The position numbers and the translations under genes are program-made. Below the pieces are notes generated by a model. That model saw only the letters and a list, made by a program, of their open reading frames with translations, did no database searches and was not told the origin of the DNA. Shown here piece by piece: positions 1 through 8,290 of a stretch of 64,000 bases of DNA; position 1 is the stretch's first letter, and each line of letters starts with the position of its first letter. This DNA comes from Martelella lutilitoris (GTDB lineage: Bacteria > Pseudomonadota > Alphaproteobacteria > Rhizobiales > Rhizobiaceae): NCBI RefSeq assembly GCF_016598595.1, contig NZ_CP066786.1:581501-645500 (forward strand). The letters are read 5' to 3'.

Positions 1-1
1 T

Positions 2-394
2 GAGAAGGGCGACAAGCGCCCGGCCGCAGACTTCAACGTCTTCTTCCGCCACTTTGCCACCTATCCCTATTATTCCGATGCCGTCTGGTACCTGACCCAG
101 ATGCGCCGCTGGGGCCAAATCGCCGAGCCGCAGGAAGATGGCTGGTATGACGAGGTCGCCCGCTCGGTCTACCTGCCGGATATCTATCTGGAGGCCGCTC
201 GCCAGCTGATCGACGAGGGCCACGCCACGGAAGCGGACTTCCCCTTCGACACCGACGGCTACAAGCCCGCGACAAGCGAGTTCATCGACGGCGTGACCTA
301 TGACGGTCGCCATCCGAACGCCTATCTCGAAAGCTTCCCGATCGGCCTGAAGGGCGATGAGGTGATCGACGGCAACAAGATCGCCGGCCGCTGA
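2..394 (+). CDS. nrtA: Nitrate ABC transporter substrate-binding protein, C-terminal part
   Basis: This is the last 130 residues of a periplasmic binding protein; the 5' end lies outside the window. The reading frame is open from base 2 to the TGA at 392-394. The segment with [19 protein letters not shown] and the tail ending in a Gly-Asn-Lys-Ile-Ala-Gly-Arg run resemble NrtA/CmpA-type nitrate or bicarbonate binding proteins. The family assignment rests mostly on the neighbours: a NrtB-type permease starts 35 bases downstream, followed by a double ATPase and the nitrite reductase genes. It would capture nitrate or nitrite in the periplasm and deliver it to the permease. Confidence 0.85.
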   Translation, partial: EKGDKRPAADFNVFFRHFATYPYYSDAVWYLTQMRRWGQIAEPQEDGWYDEVARSVYLPDIYLEAARQLIDEGHATEADFPFDTDGYKPATSEFIDGVTYDGRHPNAYLESFPIGLKGDEVIDGNKIAGR

Positions 395-429
395 GCGCGA
401 TTGAAACGAGCACGGACAAGGAAGGCGCC

Positions 430-1506
430 ATGACCATTGCAACGGACATTCTGGACCCTGAAATCGCCGCCCGCCGCGAACGGCGCATCGCCCGGATCAA
501 CCGGGCGGGCAAGGTGCTCGCCCCCTTCGGCCTCGGCTTCGTGGTACCGCTTTTAAAGCTTGCCGCCGGCGACACGCCCTCGGAACAATGGGCGGATCTG
601 AAGCAGATGCTGCTGGTGCCGCTCATCGGCATTCTCGCCTTTCTCGCCGCCTGGGCGTATCTCGCGCCGAAGGTGCAGACCTCGCTTGGCGCGATCCCAG
701 GACCGGCAGCGGTGTTCCAGCAGGCGGAAGTGCTGATGGACGACCATTTCGCCGAGCGGCAGAAGGCCGAGGCATTCTACGCCCGTCAGGACGAGCGCAA
801 TCAGATGCTGATTGCCGAAGGCTATGCCGACCGCGTGAAGGTGCGGCCCTATACCGGCAAGCCGACCTATCTCGACCAGATCTGGACCTCGCTGCTGACG
901 GTCGCGCTCGGCTTTTTCATCGGCACGGTGATCGCCGTCCCCGTCGGCATTGCCTGCGGGTTGTCGAAGACCTTCGAGGGTGCGATCAATCCGCTGATCC
1001 AGCTGTTCAAGCCGGTTTCGCCGCTCGCCTGGCTGCCGATCGTGACCATGGTGGTGGCAGCCCTTTACCAGAACCCGAGCGACCTCTTGCCGAAATCCAT
1101 GGTGATTTCCGCGGTCACAGTGACGCTCTGTTCCATCTGGCCGACGATCATCAACACGGCGCTCGGCGTCGCCTCGATCGATCGCGATCTCGTCAATGTC
1201 GGCAAGGTGCTGCAGCTTTCCACCTGGACGACGATCCGCAAGCTGGTGCTGCCGTCCTCGCTGCCGCTTATCTTCACTGGCATGCGGCTTTCGCTCGGTG
1301 TTGGCTGGATGGTGCTGATTGCCGCGGAAATGCTGGCGCAGAACCCCGGTCTCGGCAAGTTCGTCTGGGACGAGTTCCAGAACGGGTCCTCGGATTCGCT
1401 CGCCCGCATCATGGTCGCGGTGATCACCATCGGCCTGATCGGCTTCTTCCTCGACCGGGTGATGTTCGCGCTGCAGACCGCCTTCACCTATTCGGCGAAC
1501 CGGTAA
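430..1506 (+). CDS. nrtB: Nitrate ABC transporter permease
   Basis: A 358-residue inner-membrane permease of the NrtB/SsuC/TauC type. After a polar N-terminal stretch there is a first membrane segment near residues 60-80, a polar loop of about 80 residues, and then the transport domain, with hydrophobic segments near 155-180 and 200-220 and more toward the C terminus. The cytoplasmic coupling loop lies around residues 250-270. It follows nrtA closely and precedes the ATPase gene by 7 bases, so it is the channel of the same importer. Cyanobacterial NrtB is shorter; the long N-terminal extension is common in proteobacterial relatives. The substrate, nitrate or nitrite, is inferred from the nir genes downstream. 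Confidence 0.9.
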   Translation: MTIATDILDPEIAARRERRIARINRAGKVLAPFGLGFVVPLLKLAAGDTPSEQWADLKQMLLVPLIGILAFLAAWAYLAPKVQTSLGAIPGPAAVFQQAEVLMDDHFAERQKAEAFYARQDERNQMLIAEGYADRVKVRPYTGKPTYLDQIWTSLLTVALGFFIGTVIAVPVGIACGLSKTFEGAINPLIQLFKPVSPLAWLPIVTMVVAALYQNPSDLLPKSMVISAVTVTLCSIWPTIINTALGVASIDRDLVNVGKVLQLSTWTTIRKLVLPSSLPLIFTGMRLSLGVGWMVLIAAEMLAQNPGLGKFVWDEFQNGSSDSLARIMVAVITIGLIGFFLDRVMFALQTAFTYSANR

Positions 1507-1513
1507 GGAGGGC

Positions 1514-3280
1514 ATGATGAACACCATTCTTCAGCTCAGAAACGTCGAAAAGGGCTTTGGCGAAGGCGTCAAACGCAACCCCGTCCTTTCCGATATCTCG
1601 CTTGATGTACAGGAAGGCGAATTCATCGCCATCCTCGGCTTTTCCGGCGCCGGCAAGACGACGCTGATGTCGATGCTCGCCGGTCTCGAAAGGCCGGACA
1701 GCGGCGAAATCCTGTTTCGCGGCGCACCGGTAGAAGGCCCGTCGCCGAAGCGCGGCATCGTGTTCCAGAACTATGCGCTGATGCCCTGGCTTTCGGTGGA
1801 GGCCAATGTGCGGCTTGCCGTCGACGCGGTGCATCAGGGAAAGTCGGCAAAGGAGCGGGCCGCACTCGTTGATTGGTATGTGGCGATGGTGGGCCTGAAA
1901 CACGCCCGCGACCGCAAGCCGTCGGAACTGTCAGGCGGCATGCGCCAGCGCGTCTCGGTCGCCCGCGCGCTTGCCATGCAGCCGGACCTGCTGCTGCTCG
2001 ACGAGCCGCTTTCGGCGCTCGATGCGCTGACCCGCGCCAAGCTGCAGGACGAGCTTGCCGATATCTCGCAGAAAGAGAAGAAGACCATCATCCTCGTCAC
2101 CAATGATGTCGACGAGGCCATTCTGCTGGCCGACCGGATTGTGCCGCTGACCCCCGGTCCCGACGCCACCTTCGGCCCGTCTTTCGATGTGAATATCGCG
2201 CGGCCCCGAGAGCGCGCGGCGATGAATTCCGATCCCGATTTTATCCGCCTGCGCGCGTCGATTACCGAATATCTGATGGATGTCGGCCTCAGCGCCAAAC
2301 CGGAAACGAGCCGTGTCGAAGCGCTTCCCAATGTCGTCCCGATTTCCATCAAGTCGACCTCGAAGCCTCTGCCCGCCGCCTATCGCGAAAAGGCGCAATC
2401 GCCCATCGAGAGTGGCTATGTCGAATTTTCCAACGTCACCAAGATCTATCCGACGCCGAAAGGCCCGCTGACCGTTGTCGACGGCTTCGATCTGAAGATG
2501 AAGAAGGGCGAGTTCGTTTCCGTGATCGGCCACTCCGGCTGCGGAAAATCGACGGTGCTCTCCATGGCGGCGGGTCTGAACCCGATCAATGCCGGGGGCG
2601 TGATCCTCGATGGCCGCGAGATTTCCGGCGCCGGGCCGGATCGCGCCGTGGTGTTTCAGGCCCCTTCGCTGATGCCATGGCTGACGGCGCGCGAGAATGT
2701 CGCCCTCGGCGTTGACCGGGTCTATCCGAAGGCAAGCCCCGCCGAACGCCGCGATATCGTCGAATATTATCTCGAGCGCGTCGGCCTTGGCGACGCCATG
2801 CATCGGCCGGCAGCCGACATGTCGAACGGCATGCGTCAGCGCGTCGGCATTGCCCGCGCCTTCGCGCTTTCGCCGAAGCTTCTCCTGCTCGATGAACCCT
2901 TCGGCATGCTCGATAGCCTGACGCGCTGGGAGCTGCAGGAGGTGCTGATGGAAGTCTGGTCGCGCACCAAGGTGACCGCCATCTGCGTCACCCATGACGT
3001 CGACGAGGCCATTCTCCTGGCTGACAGGGTGGTGATGATGTCGAACGGGCCGAATGCCCGCATCGGCAATATCATGGAGGTCGACCTGCCGCGCCCGCGC
3101 TCCAGAAAAGCGCTGCTCGACCACCCGGATTATTACGCCTATCGCGAGGAACTGCTGGAGTTTCTCGAAGCCTATGAGGGCGGGGCCTCGCCCGCCGAGG
3201 AACAGCTCGCCGCCATCAGGCAGAAGCGCGACCAGCGCATCAGCCGGCAGACCTGCAACAAACGCGTCGCAGCGGAGTAG
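1514..3280 (+). CDS. Nitrate importer ATPase with two fused nucleotide-binding domains
   Basis: This 588-residue protein carries two complete ABC ATPase domains in one chain. Domain 1 has its Walker A at residues 42-50 (GFSGAGKTT) and signature LSGGMRQR at 139-146. Domain 2 has its Walker A at 339-347 (GHSGCGKST) and signature MSNGMRQR at 436-443. Both have LLLLDEP Walker B boxes. Domain 1 reads VTNDVDE at the H-loop, so the switch histidine is Asn197; domain 2 keeps VTHDVDE. In cyanobacteria these two ATPases are separate proteins (NrtC, which also carries a binding-protein domain, and NrtD). Here the NrtC regulatory domain is absent and the two engines are joined. The start at 1514 follows an AAGGAGG ribosome-binding site. 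Confidence 0.9.
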   Translation: MMNTILQLRNVEKGFGEGVKRNPVLSDISLDVQEGEFIAILGFSGAGKTTLMSMLAGLERPDSGEILFRGAPVEGPSPKRGIVFQNYALMPWLSVEANVRLAVDAVHQGKSAKERAALVDWYVAMVGLKHARDRKPSELSGGMRQRVSVARALAMQPDLLLLDEPLSALDALTRAKLQDELADISQKEKKTIILVTNDVDEAILLADRIVPLTPGPDATFGPSFDVNIARPRERAAMNSDPDFIRLRASITEYLMDVGLSAKPETSRVEALPNVVPISIKSTSKPLPAAYREKAQSPIESGYVEFSNVTKIYPTPKGPLTVVDGFDLKMKKGEFVSVIGHSGCGKSTVLSMAAGLNPINAGGVILDGREISGAGPDRAVVFQAPSLMPWLTARENVALGVDRVYPKASPAERRDIVEYYLERVGLGDAMHRPAADMSNGMRQRVGIARAFALSPKLLLLDEPFGMLDSLTRWELQEVLMEVWSRTKVTAICVTHDVDEAILLADRVVMMSNGPNARIGNIMEVDLPRPRSRKALLDHPDYYAYREELLEFLEAYEGGASPAEEQLAAIRQKRDQRISRQTCNKRVAAE

Positions 3281-3285
3281 ATATC

Positions 3286-5733
3286 ATGGCCCAGAAACTC
3301 GTCATCATCGGAAACGGCATGGCCCCCGGCCGCATGCTCGAAGACCTGTTCGAGCGCGCCCCCGGTCTCTATGACGTCACCATTTTCAACGCCGAGCCGC
3401 GGGTAAACTACGACCGCATCATGCTGTCGCCGGTGCTTTCCGGCGAAAAGACCTATGAAGACATCATCATCCATGGCGATGACTGGTATGAAGCACACGG
3501 CGTGACGCTGCATCGCGGCGCAAAGGTCGCGAAGATCGATCGGGAGGCGAAGACCGTCACCGCCGAAAATGGCGTCACCGCACCCTATGACCGGCTGGTG
3601 ATCGCCACCGGTTCTTCGCCCTTCATCATTCCCGTACCCGGCCACGATTTGCCCGGCGTTCTGGCCTATCGCGATCTGGATGACGTTGACCGGATGCTGA
3701 AGATCGCCGAAGGGCAGGGCCATGCGGTCGTTATCGGCGGCGGGCTTTTGGGGCTTGAGGCGGCCTACGGGCTGAAGCAACGAGGCATGAGCGTCACCGT
3801 GCTGCACCTGATGGACACGATCATGGAGCGGCAGCTCGACCCGGCAGCGGCCTATCTCCTGGAAAAGGCGCTCGACGATCGCGGCATCGAGATCATCACC
3901 AAGGCCAATACCAAAAGGATCCTCGGAGAGGGCAGGGTCGAAGGCGTCGAGCTGGAGGACGGCCGCATCATCTCCGCCGATATGGTGGTGATGGCGGTCG
4001 GCATCCGTCCGGCGGCGGGCCTTGCAAAGGATGCCGGGCTTGAGGTCAATCGCGGCATCGTCGTCGATGACGGCATGGCGACCTCCGATCCGGCGATCTT
4101 CGCGCTCGGTGAATGCGCCGAGCATCGTGGCACCTGCTACGGGCTGGTCGCGCCGCTTTACGAAAGTGCTTCCGTGCTTGCCGACCGGCTTGCCGGCGGC
4201 GCGGCGGAATACAAGGGCTCGCATGTCAACACCAAGCTGAAGGTCACCGGCATCAAGCTGTTTTCCGCCGGGGATTTTGCCGAAGGGCCGGACCGTGAGG
4301 AAGTGGTGCTGCGCGATGCCACGCGCGGCGTCTACAAGCGCGTGATCCTGCAGGATAACCGCGTGATCGGCGCCGTGCTTTATGGCGACACCGCCGATGG
4401 CGCCTGGTATTTCGACATGCTGAAGCGCGGGACGGACGTTTCCGAAATGCGCGAAACGCTGATCTACGGCCAGGCCTATCAGGGCGGTGGCGCGGCCGAT
4501 CCGGCGGCCGCCGTGGCAGCACTTCCCGATGACGCGGAAATCTGCGGGTGCAACGGCATCTGCAAGGGCAGGATCGTAACCGCGATCAAGGACAAGGGCC
4601 TGACCTCGCTCGACGATGTCCGCGCCCACACGAAGGCCTCGGCATCGTGCGGCACCTGCACCGGGCTCGTCGAACAGCTGATGGCGCTGACGCTGGGGGA
4701 TGCCTATAACCCCGCGGCCGTCCAGCCGGTCTGCGGCTGCACCGATCTCGGCCATGACGATGTGCGCCGCCTGATCCGCGCCAAGGGGCTGAAGACCATT
4801 CCCGCCGTGATGCAGGAACTCGAGTGGAAAACCTCCTGCGGCTGCGCCAAATGCCGGCCGGCGCTCAACTACTATCTCGTCTGCGACTGGCCCGGCGAAT
4901 ATGCCGATGATTACCAGTCGCGCTTCATCAACGAGCGCGTCCACGCCAATATCCAGAAGGACGGCACCTATTCGGTGGTGCCGCGCATGTGGGGCGGCGT
5001 CACCTCGTCGAAGGAGCTGCGCGCGATTGCCGATGTCGTCGACAAATACGAGATCCCGACCGTCAAATGCACCGGCGGCCAGCGCATCGATATGCTCGGC
5101 GTGAAAAAGGAAGACCTGCCGGCGGTCTGGGCCGATCTCGGTAAGGCCGGCTTCGTTTCCGGCCAGGCCTATGCCAAGGGCCTGCGCACGGTGAAGACTT
5201 GCGTCGGCAACGACTGGTGCCGCTTCGGCACGCAGGATTCCACCGGCCTCGGCATAAGGCTCGAGAAATTCATGTGGGGCTCGTGGACGCCCGCAAAACT
5301 CAAGCTCGCCGTTTCCGGCTGTCCGCGCAACTGCGCCGAGGCAACCTGCAAGGATATCGGCGTGATCTGCGTCGACAGTGGCTTCGAAATCCATTTCGCG
5401 GGTGCGGCCGGGCTCGAAATCCGGGGCACCGAGGTGCTCGGCATGGTGAAGACCGAGGACGAGGCGCTGGAGCATATCGTGGCGCTCACCCAGATGTATC
5501 GCGAACAGGCGCGCTATCTGGAGCGCATCTACAAATGGGCAAAGCGCATCGGCTATGACGAGGTCCGCGCCCAGATCATGGACAATGCCGAAAAGCGGAA
5601 AGCCTATTTCGACCGCTTCGTCGAGAGCCAGAAATATGCCCAGGTCGACCCGTGGTCGGAGCGCGTTTCCGGCAAGGACAAGCATGAATTCAAGCCGATG
5701 GCCGTGGTCGGACATCCCGAGCCGGCGGAGTGA
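3286..5733 (+). CDS. nirB: Assimilatory nitrite reductase [NAD(P)H], large subunit
   Basis: Cytoplasmic NirB, 815 residues, a normal length. It reduces nitrite to ammonia with six electrons from NAD(P)H. Visible modules, in order: a FAD-binding fold (GNGMA near 9-13), a pyridine-nucleotide fold (GGGLLG at 151-156), a BFD-like [2Fe-2S] domain with Cys420, Cys422, Cys455 and Cys458, a second Cys-rich segment at 483-523, and the sulfite/nitrite reductase domain. The siroheme and [4Fe-4S] ligands are Cys639, Cys645, Cys679 and Cys683 (TCVGNDWC and SGCPRNC). It starts 5 bases after the transporter ATPase and is followed by nirD and the siroheme synthase gene, which supplies its cofactor. Confidence 0.97.
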   Translation: MAQKLVIIGNGMAPGRMLEDLFERAPGLYDVTIFNAEPRVNYDRIMLSPVLSGEKTYEDIIIHGDDWYEAHGVTLHRGAKVAKIDREAKTVTAENGVTAPYDRLVIATGSSPFIIPVPGHDLPGVLAYRDLDDVDRMLKIAEGQGHAVVIGGGLLGLEAAYGLKQRGMSVTVLHLMDTIMERQLDPAAAYLLEKALDDRGIEIITKANTKRILGEGRVEGVELEDGRIISADMVVMAVGIRPAAGLAKDAGLEVNRGIVVDDGMATSDPAIFALGECAEHRGTCYGLVAPLYESASVLADRLAGGAAEYKGSHVNTKLKVTGIKLFSAGDFAEGPDREEVVLRDATRGVYKRVILQDNRVIGAVLYGDTADGAWYFDMLKRGTDVSEMRETLIYGQAYQGGGAADPAAAVAALPDDAEICGCNGICKGRIVTAIKDKGLTSLDDVRAHTKASASCGTCTGLVEQLMALTLGDAYNPAAVQPVCGCTDLGHDDVRRLIRAKGLKTIPAVMQELEWKTSCGCAKCRPALNYYLVCDWPGEYADDYQSRFINERVHANIQKDGTYSVVPRMWGGVTSSKELRAIADVVDKYEIPTVKCTGGQRIDMLGVKKEDLPAVWADLGKAGFVSGQAYAKGLRTVKTCVGNDWCRFGTQDSTGLGIRLEKFMWGSWTPAKLKLAVSGCPRNCAEATCKDIGVICVDSGFEIHFAGAAGLEIRGTEVLGMVKTEDEALEHIVALTQMYREQARYLERIYKWAKRIGYDEVRAQIMDNAEKRKAYFDRFVESQKYAQVDPWSERVSGKDKHEFKPMAVVGHPEPAE

Positions 5734-5743
5734 GGAGCCCATC

Positions 5744-6079
5744 ATGAGCAACGATTTCATTGCCATCGGCCGTATTGAAGATATCCCGCGGCGCGGCGCG
5801 CGCTGCGTGAACACCGCTTTCGGCCGCATCGCGGTGTTCCGCACCGCGGAGGACGAGGTCTTCGCCATCGACGACCGCTGCCCGCACAAGGGCGGGCCGT
5901 TATCGGAGGGCATGGTGCATGGCAGGGCCGTGACGTGCCCCTTGCACAACATGGTGATTTCGCTGGAAAGCGGTACGGCGCAAGGCGCGGATGAGGGCGA
6001 GGTGCAGACCTATCCTGTTCGTGTCGAAAACGGCCGCCTCTCTATCGCGCTTTCGGCCCTGCCGATGGCGGCGGAATAG
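5744..6079 (+). CDS. nirD: Nitrite reductase small subunit, Rieske type
   Basis: A 111-residue partner of NirB. The ATG at 5744 follows a GAGGAG ribosome-binding site and lies 10 bases after the nirB stop; the frame is open further upstream, but that part overlaps nirB. Unlike E. coli NirD, which has lost them, this protein keeps both Rieske motifs: C46-P-H48 and C65-P-L-H68. It probably therefore binds a [2Fe-2S] cluster and may take part in electron transfer, though this is inferred from the ligands alone. No signal peptide is visible, in keeping with a cytoplasmic assimilatory enzyme. Confidence 0.95.
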   Translation: MSNDFIAIGRIEDIPRRGARCVNTAFGRIAVFRTAEDEVFAIDDRCPHKGGPLSEGMVHGRAVTCPLHNMVISLESGTAQGADEGEVQTYPVRVENGRLSIALSALPMAAE

Positions 6080-6092
6080 GGGAGGCGGACCC

Positions 6093-7622
6093 ATGGCCAC
6101 CGGACGCGCAAAAACGCCCGCCCGCATGGAGAACCTTTCCGTCCTGCCGCTGTTCTTCCGGCTGAAGGGCAAGGCGGTGCTGGTCGCCGGCGGCAGTGAG
6201 GCCGCCGCCTGGAAGGCAGAGCTTATGGCGGCTGCCGGGGCGGACGTCACGGTCTTTCTGGGCCGCGAGGCTGCCGACGAGGCGCTGCTTGCGTTGGAGG
6301 CCGATGGCCGTTTGCGCCTTTCGGACACGCACTGGTCGACTGCCGACTGGACGGGGTTTGAGTTGGCGCTGGGCGATTGCGGGAACGACGCGGCGGCGCA
6401 GGCCTTCCGGGCAAGAGCGAAGGCGGAAGGCGTGCCGGTCAACGTCATCGACAAACCGGATTATTGCGACTTCCAGTTCGGCTCGATCGTCAACCGCTCG
6501 CCGGTCGTCGTCGGCATTTCCACCGACGGCGCCGCGCCCATTTTGGGCCAGGCGATTAGGCGGCGGATCGAAACGTTGCTGCCGAAATCGCTGAAAGGCT
6601 GGGCCGGGCTTGCGGCCGGTTTGCGCGACGGGGTGAATGCCAGACTGAAACCGGGCGGCGCGCGCCGGGCCTTCTGGGAGCATTTTGTCGATCTCAGCTT
6701 TGCCGGACAGTCCGGCCCTGACGAGGATGCAGCCGACCGGCTTCTGGCGCGTGCGAGGCAGATTGCGGCAGCGCCGCAAACCGGCAGCGTCACGCTCGTC
6801 GGCGCCGGGCCGGGCGATGCGGAACTCCTGACGCTGAAGGCCATGCGGGCGCTGCAATCGGCCGACGTCATCCTGTTCGACGACCTGATATCGCCGGACA
6901 TCCTCGAACTGGCGCGGCGCGAGGCGAAGCGCATGCTGGTCGGCAAACGCGGCGGGCGGACAAGCTGCCGGCAGGAGGATATCAACCGGATGATGCTCGA
7001 TCTGGCGCGGGCCGGAAAGCGCGTCGTCCGGCTGAAATCTGGCGACCCCTCGGTCTTCGGACGCTCCGGCGAGGAAATTGCCGCCCTTCGCGATGCGGGC
7101 ATTCCGGTCTCCGTCATCCCCGGCATTACCGCCGCAAGCGCGCTTGCCGCCGGCACGACGACTTCGCTCACCCACCGCGACTGCGCACAATCGGTGCGCT
7201 TCGTCACCGGGCACTCGAAAAAGGGCGTGTTGCCGGAGGATATCGACTGGCGCGCCATCGCCGACCCGACGACGACAACGATGTTCTACATGGGCGGCCG
7301 CACCGCCGGCGAAATCAGCGCACGGCTGATCGCTGAAGGCCTGCCGCCGGAAACCCCGGTCCTGATCGCCGCCAATATCAGCCGACCGGATGAAAGACGC
7401 TGGCACGGAACGCTCGCTGGCCTGGCCGAGGGCATGAAAGAAATCGGCTACGACAACCCCGTTTTGTTCGGCGTCGGCCGGGTTTTTGCCCGAAAGGCGG
7501 CCTTGCCGGAGGCGTCAAAGGATGTGCCGGTATCGTGCTCTGCCGGCGGCGCACGGCCCTTGGTGCCCGCCATGTCGTCGTATTTGTCGGACGGCACGTT
7601 GGCAATGTGCAGGAGCGCCTGA
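6093..7622 (+). CDS. cysG: Siroheme synthase (multifunctional CysG) with an unusual C-terminal tail
   Basis: A 509-residue enzyme that makes siroheme from uroporphyrinogen III for NirB. The N-terminal half is the precorrin-2 dehydrogenase/ferrochelatase module: an NAD-binding stretch (LVAGGSEAAAWK near 29-40) and then a Ser-Pro-Val-Val segment. The C-terminal half is the SUMT methyltransferase, starting with VTLVGAGPGDAELLTLKA and including GDPSVFGR. The ATG at 6093 follows GGGGAGG. The last 34 or so residues, after the Phe-Ala-Arg-Lys-Ala segment, look non-homologous: they are encoded over a decayed sulfatase gene on the opposite strand. The original stop codon was probably lost by a deletion that joined the two genes. 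Confidence 0.93.
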   Translation: MATGRAKTPARMENLSVLPLFFRLKGKAVLVAGGSEAAAWKAELMAAAGADVTVFLGREAADEALLALEADGRLRLSDTHWSTADWTGFELALGDCGNDAAAQAFRARAKAEGVPVNVIDKPDYCDFQFGSIVNRSPVVVGISTDGAAPILGQAIRRRIETLLPKSLKGWAGLAAGLRDGVNARLKPGGARRAFWEHFVDLSFAGQSGPDEDAADRLLARARQIAAAPQTGSVTLVGAGPGDAELLTLKAMRALQSADVILFDDLISPDILELARREAKRMLVGKRGGRTSCRQEDINRMMLDLARAGKRVVRLKSGDPSVFGRSGEEIAALRDAGIPVSVIPGITAASALAAGTTTSLTHRDCAQSVRFVTGHSKKGVLPEDIDWRAIADPTTTTMFYMGGRTAGEISARLIAEGLPPETPVLIAANISRPDERRWHGTLAGLAEGMKEIGYDNPVLFGVGRVFARKAALPEASKDVPVSCSAGGARPLVPAMSSYLSDGTLAMCRSA

Positions 7623-7864
7623 TTTCACCAGCCGAAGAAGGGCACCGGTCGAGATCGTAGAGATAGCCCCGGAATTCCTCGAAGCCGTGGGCAGGAATTC
7701 GGCGGTGTAGCCGAGTTCGCGCGGGAACACTGCATGTAGCCGACAGCGTCTGACATGATGAACATGATGTCGGGCTGTCCGGGCGGCGCGCCGGCACTGT
7801 CCTGGGCCAGGGCGCTCATTCCGGTCAAGGCCGATGCGCAAAGGGGCTGTTCGCCGTCCGAAGT
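7500..7864 (-). pseudogene. Remnant of an arylsulfatase gene, deleted and frameshifted
   Basis: On the minus strand three sulfatase-like pieces appear in order in different frames. First is PDIMFIMSDAVGYMQ, resembling the P-N-I-x-F-I-M-x-D-D-x-G-x-M metal-binding start of sulfatases; the second Asp of that motif has become Ala. Next is ELGYTAEFLPT, then AHGFEEFRGYLYDLD, matching the family stretch E-F-L-P-T-x-H-G-F-D-E-F-x-G-x-L-Y. Last is NVPSDKYDDMAGTKGRAPPA. The region between the first two pieces, where the catalytic Cys/formylglycine should be, is missing. Upstream residues ending in SALAQDS look like the end of a signal peptide. The 3' remnant overlaps the cysG tail. It cannot make an active enzyme. 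Confidence 0.75.
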
Positions 7865-8103
7865 CAGGGCAGGCGTGGCGGAAGTCGATCGTCTGTGAAA
7901 GAGGGCCGCGATTTCGGGCAGCAGCGAGAATGCCGACATCCGCGGTTCATCGGGACACGCGCGGCGGCATTCGCGTCCTCCTTTCGCGGCCTTTCCGCGG
8001 GCCCGCCCTTTTCGTCGGACGCAAAAGCGGATAGGGCTCGGGAAAGGCTAGACTATCGGGCGGCTAATCTGAACCGTCCGATGATCCATCTCTTCGTTTA
8101 GGC

Positions 8104-8154
8104 GCATCGGGTTATCGAAAAAACCGGTAACCACTTTTTCGCCCGATGCTCTAG
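8104..8154. repeat. Intergenic inverted repeat, rhizobial type
   Basis: The arms GCATCGGG (8104-8111) and CCCGATGC (8142-8149) flank a second inner pair, CGAAAAA and CTTTTTCG, around an ACCGGT core. A CTCTAG follows directly. I recognise this pattern from intergenic repeats scattered in Rhizobiaceae genomes, but the assignment is from memory. It lies in the 668-base gene-free stretch between cysG and the hydrolase. Confidence 0.6.
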
Positions 8155-8214
8155 CGCGCCCAGGAAAAGGGGAGACCGGTCTTCCGTCCGGACGCGCGGA
8201 AAAACGAAGGGTGA

Positions 8215-8251
8215 GAGCGTGTTCGCGATTCAAGAAAACGCGGACATGCTC
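8215..8251. repeat. Second intergenic inverted repeat, rhizobial type
   Basis: Two 13-base arms, 8215-8227 and 8239-8251, pair at 11 of 13 positions around an A-rich loop of 11 bases. The element ends 39 bases before the hydrolase start, so it lies in that gene's leader. The rest of 7865-8290 shows no coding frame, RNA gene or clear promoter that I can support. Confidence 0.6.
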
Positions 8252-8290
8252 CAAGGCCCGGTAATAACCGACTGGTCAGGATGATGCGCG

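Noticed and set aside
553..1527. Long open frames antiparallel to nrtB, nirB, cysG and most other genes
   Set aside because: They are by-products of high GC content: rich in Arg, His, Asp and Gly, without domains or ribosome-binding sites, and they lie opposite genes with clear family motifs.
7625..7939. Intact small gene on the minus strand
   Set aside because: Its central part carries one sulfatase motif but the frame then departs from the family; it is part of the pseudogene, not a gene of its own.
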